A stretch of 17,498 nucleotides of DNA from Thermoleophilaceae bacterium (lineage in GTDB: Bacteria > Actinomycetota > Thermoleophilia > Solirubrobacterales > Thermoleophilaceae). The notes under the pieces are model-generated. The model saw only the letters and a list, made by a program, of their open reading frames with translations, searched no databases and was not told where the DNA came from. Where the stretch lies: assembly GCA_013813135.1 (NCBI GenBank), contig JACCSF010000299.1, positions 1 to 17,498 on the forward strand. Reading direction: 5' to 3'. Position 1 is the first letter of the stretch. Each line of letters starts with the position of its first letter. Positions 16,045 through 17,498 of the stretch are shown here, piece after piece. A program made the translations under genes and the position numbers.

Positions 16045-16682
16045 GCCCCGTGGCGACTGAACATGACGCGGTGCGGGTCGGCATCGGCGGCCCAGTCGGC
16101 TCGGGGAAGACGCAACTGGTCGAGCGCCTCTTGCCGCTGCTCGCGGCCGAGTCGCTGCGGGCCGCCGTGATCACCAACGACCTGATCACGCTCGAGGACG
16201 CCGAGCGGATCCAGCGCAGCGGCCTCATCGATCCCGAGCTGGTCATGGGTGTGGAGACGGGCGCGTGCCCGCACACGGCGATTCGCGAGGACCCCTCGAT
16301 GAACCAGGCCGCCGCCAGGCGACTCGAGGAGGAGCACGGTCCGCTGGACCTTCTCCTGCTCGAAAGCGGTGGCGACAACCTGGCCGCGACGTTCAGCCCC
16401 GAGCTCGTCGACTACTGGGTCTACGTCATCGACACGGCTGCCGGTGACGACATACCCCGTAAGCGCGGTCTGGGCATCCTCCAGGCCGACCTGCTGGTCG
16501 TCAACAAGATCGACCTTGCCGAGCACGTCGGCGCCGACCTCGAACGTATGCGAGCGGATGTAGCCGCCGTGCGCCCGGCCCGGCAGTCGCTGTTCACCAA
16601 CCTGCGGGATCCTGACGGTGCCCGCGAAGTGTTCGAGGAGCTATGTCGCTCGGCACTCTTTCGCGACCTTACACCGCGCTGA
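16041..16682 (+). CDS. ureG: Urease accessory GTPase UreG
   Basis: This 213-residue SIMIBI-class GTPase powers nickel insertion into apo-urease within the UreD-UreF-UreG complex. The P-loop is GGPVGSGKT (16-24), the nickel-binding Cys-Pro-His is at 76-78 (ETGACPHTAIREDPS), ESGGDNLAATFSPEL (108-122) is the switch region, and NKIDLA (155-160) is the guanine-specificity motif. There is no His-rich N-terminal extension of the kind some UreG proteins carry. The start overlaps the ureC stop (ATGA), and its 3' end overlaps the ureD start by 40 nt. Placing ureG directly after ureC, with no ureE or ureF between, is unusual. Confidence 0.96.
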   Translation: MSPVATEHDAVRVGIGGPVGSGKTQLVERLLPLLAAESLRAAVITNDLITLEDAERIQRSGLIDPELVMGVETGACPHTAIREDPSMNQAAARRLEEEHGPLDLLLLESGGDNLAATFSPELVDYWVYVIDTAAGDDIPRKRGLGILQADLLVVNKIDLAEHVGADLERMRADVAAVRPARQSLFTNLRDPDGAREVFEELCRSALFRDLTPR

Positions 16683-17498
16683 CCGAGCGGGCCGCGGGAG
16701 GCCTGCTCGAGCTGGTCGCCGATGTGGCCCCCGACGGGCGCACCTACCTCAGCCGGCGCAGCCAGCGCTTCCCGCTGCGGCTCACCACGCCGCTCTACCT
16801 CGACCCGGCGCGGCCGGGCATGGCGTTCCTCTACGTCCAGAACCCCACAGGGGGCCTGTTCGAGGACGACGACCACACCATCGCGCTGAGCGTCCAGCCG
16901 GGCGCCCGCGTCCACCTGACCACCCAAGCGGCGTCCAAGGTGTATCGCGCCGAGGGGGGCTGCGCTCGCCAGCGCGTGACGCTGACCGTGGCCGAGGGTG
17001 CCTTCGCGGAGTACGTCCCCGATCTGCTCATTCCCCACGCCGGGGCCCGGTTGAAGCAGGAAGTCGTCGCCGACGTTGAGCCGGGCGGCCGGCTGATCGT
17101 CAGCGAGGCCGTGGCGCCCGGCCGCGTCGCCTGCGGCGAGGCGTTCGAGTACTCGTCGCTGTCGTTGACCACGCGGATCTGGTGCGGCGGTGAGCAGAGG
17201 GCAGTCGACTCGGTGCTGCTCGAGCCCAACGAGCTCGATCCGCGGCGCGCGGGCGTCCTGGGGGATCAGGCTTACCTGGCATCGGTCTTCGTGGTCGCCC
17301 CGGGAGCCGACTCCGAAGCGCTCGCCGGCACGATCTCTCAGGCGGCGGATGGCGTACCGGGATGCCTCGTTGGGACAAGCACTCTGCCCTCGGCCGCGGG
17401 GGTCCTCACGCGCATCCTCGCGCGCTCGGGAATCTCGGCCGGCCGGGCACTCGAGGCCGCGTGGTCGGCGGCCCGCGTCGCTTTGATCGGCGCCTCTC
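16643..17498 (+). CDS. ureD: Urease accessory protein UreD (3' partial)
   Basis: The frame starting at ATG 16643 has no stop before the window ends, giving at least 285 codons, about the full family length. It matches UreD: PLRLTTPLYLDP, the glycine-rich NPTGGLFEDDDHTIALSVQPG segment, and the hallmark LTTQAASKVYR, followed by GAFAEYVPDLLIPHAGARLKQE. UreD (UreH in Helicobacter) binds apo-urease and forms the nickel tunnel with UreF and UreG. GAGGAG lies only 2 nt before this ATG, closer than usual, so the start could lie slightly downstream. The gene overlaps ureG by 40 nt, a sign of co-translation. ureF is expected beyond the right edge but cannot be seen. Confidence 0.92.
   Translation, partial: MSLGTLSRPYTALTERAAGGLLELVADVAPDGRTYLSRRSQRFPLRLTTPLYLDPARPGMAFLYVQNPTGGLFEDDDHTIALSVQPGARVHLTTQAASKVYRAEGGCARQRVTLTVAEGAFAEYVPDLLIPHAGARLKQEVVADVEPGGRLIVSEAVAPGRVACGEAFEYSSLSLTTRIWCGGEQRAVDSVLLEPNELDPRRAGVLGDQAYLASVFVVAPGADSEALAGTISQAADGVPGCLVGTSTLPSAAGVLTRILARSGISAGRALEAAWSAARVALIGAS

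Overview
The window is high-GC DNA that reads as an actinobacterial chromosome, most likely Thermoleophilia/Solirubrobacterales-like. This is an inference from GC-rich third positions, GTG starts, tight gene packing, a fused UreA-UreB subunit, and a secreted subtilase with the basic, repeated C-terminal region typical of that group's surface proteins. No mobile element, CRISPR array or rRNA was seen.

Layout. 3-3632 (+) is the 5'-truncated end of a large KP-43-like S8 serine protease, followed by a tRNA-His(GTG) at 3700-3773. A convergent gap with one imperfect hairpin separates these from a leftward operon at 10767-3915 (-). Its genes in transcription order are: APC amino-acid/amine permease, ureohydrolase paralog A, metallophosphoesterase, tandem (two-module) Lrp/AsnC regulator, nucleotidyltransferase-fold protein, and a glutamine-synthetase-family ligase. 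Three of its junctions are 4-nt ATGA/GTGA overlaps. A 225-bp intergenic region (10768-10992) then divides it from a rightward operon: ureohydrolase paralog B, a GroEL-like chaperonin with a histidine-rich tail, fused UreAB, UreC, UreG, and UreD, which runs off the right edge and has no stop in the window.

Reading. The two arms form one divergent locus that makes sense as a nitrogen-scavenging pathway. A guanidino compound would be imported by the APC permease and split by ureohydrolase(s) into urea and an amine. Urea would go to urease, and the amine (or the released ammonia) would be captured as a gamma-glutamyl amide by the GS-type ligase, under control of the tandem Lrp protein. The substrate cannot be read from sequence.

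The most unusual points are these. The two ureohydrolases carry reciprocal active-site changes: A has GGDD in place of GGDH at the first metal ligand, and B has Asn where the catalytic-loop His should be. A divergent GroEL paralog with an HGHSHDHH tail sits between a metal-dependent ureohydrolase and a nickel enzyme, in a cluster with no UreE (or UreF) visible. A nucleotidyltransferase-fold gene is translationally coupled to a GS-family gene that keeps the adenylylation-loop tyrosine. Together they suggest a guanidine-nitrogen utilisation island with its own metal-delivery chaperonin, which I do not recognise as a described system.
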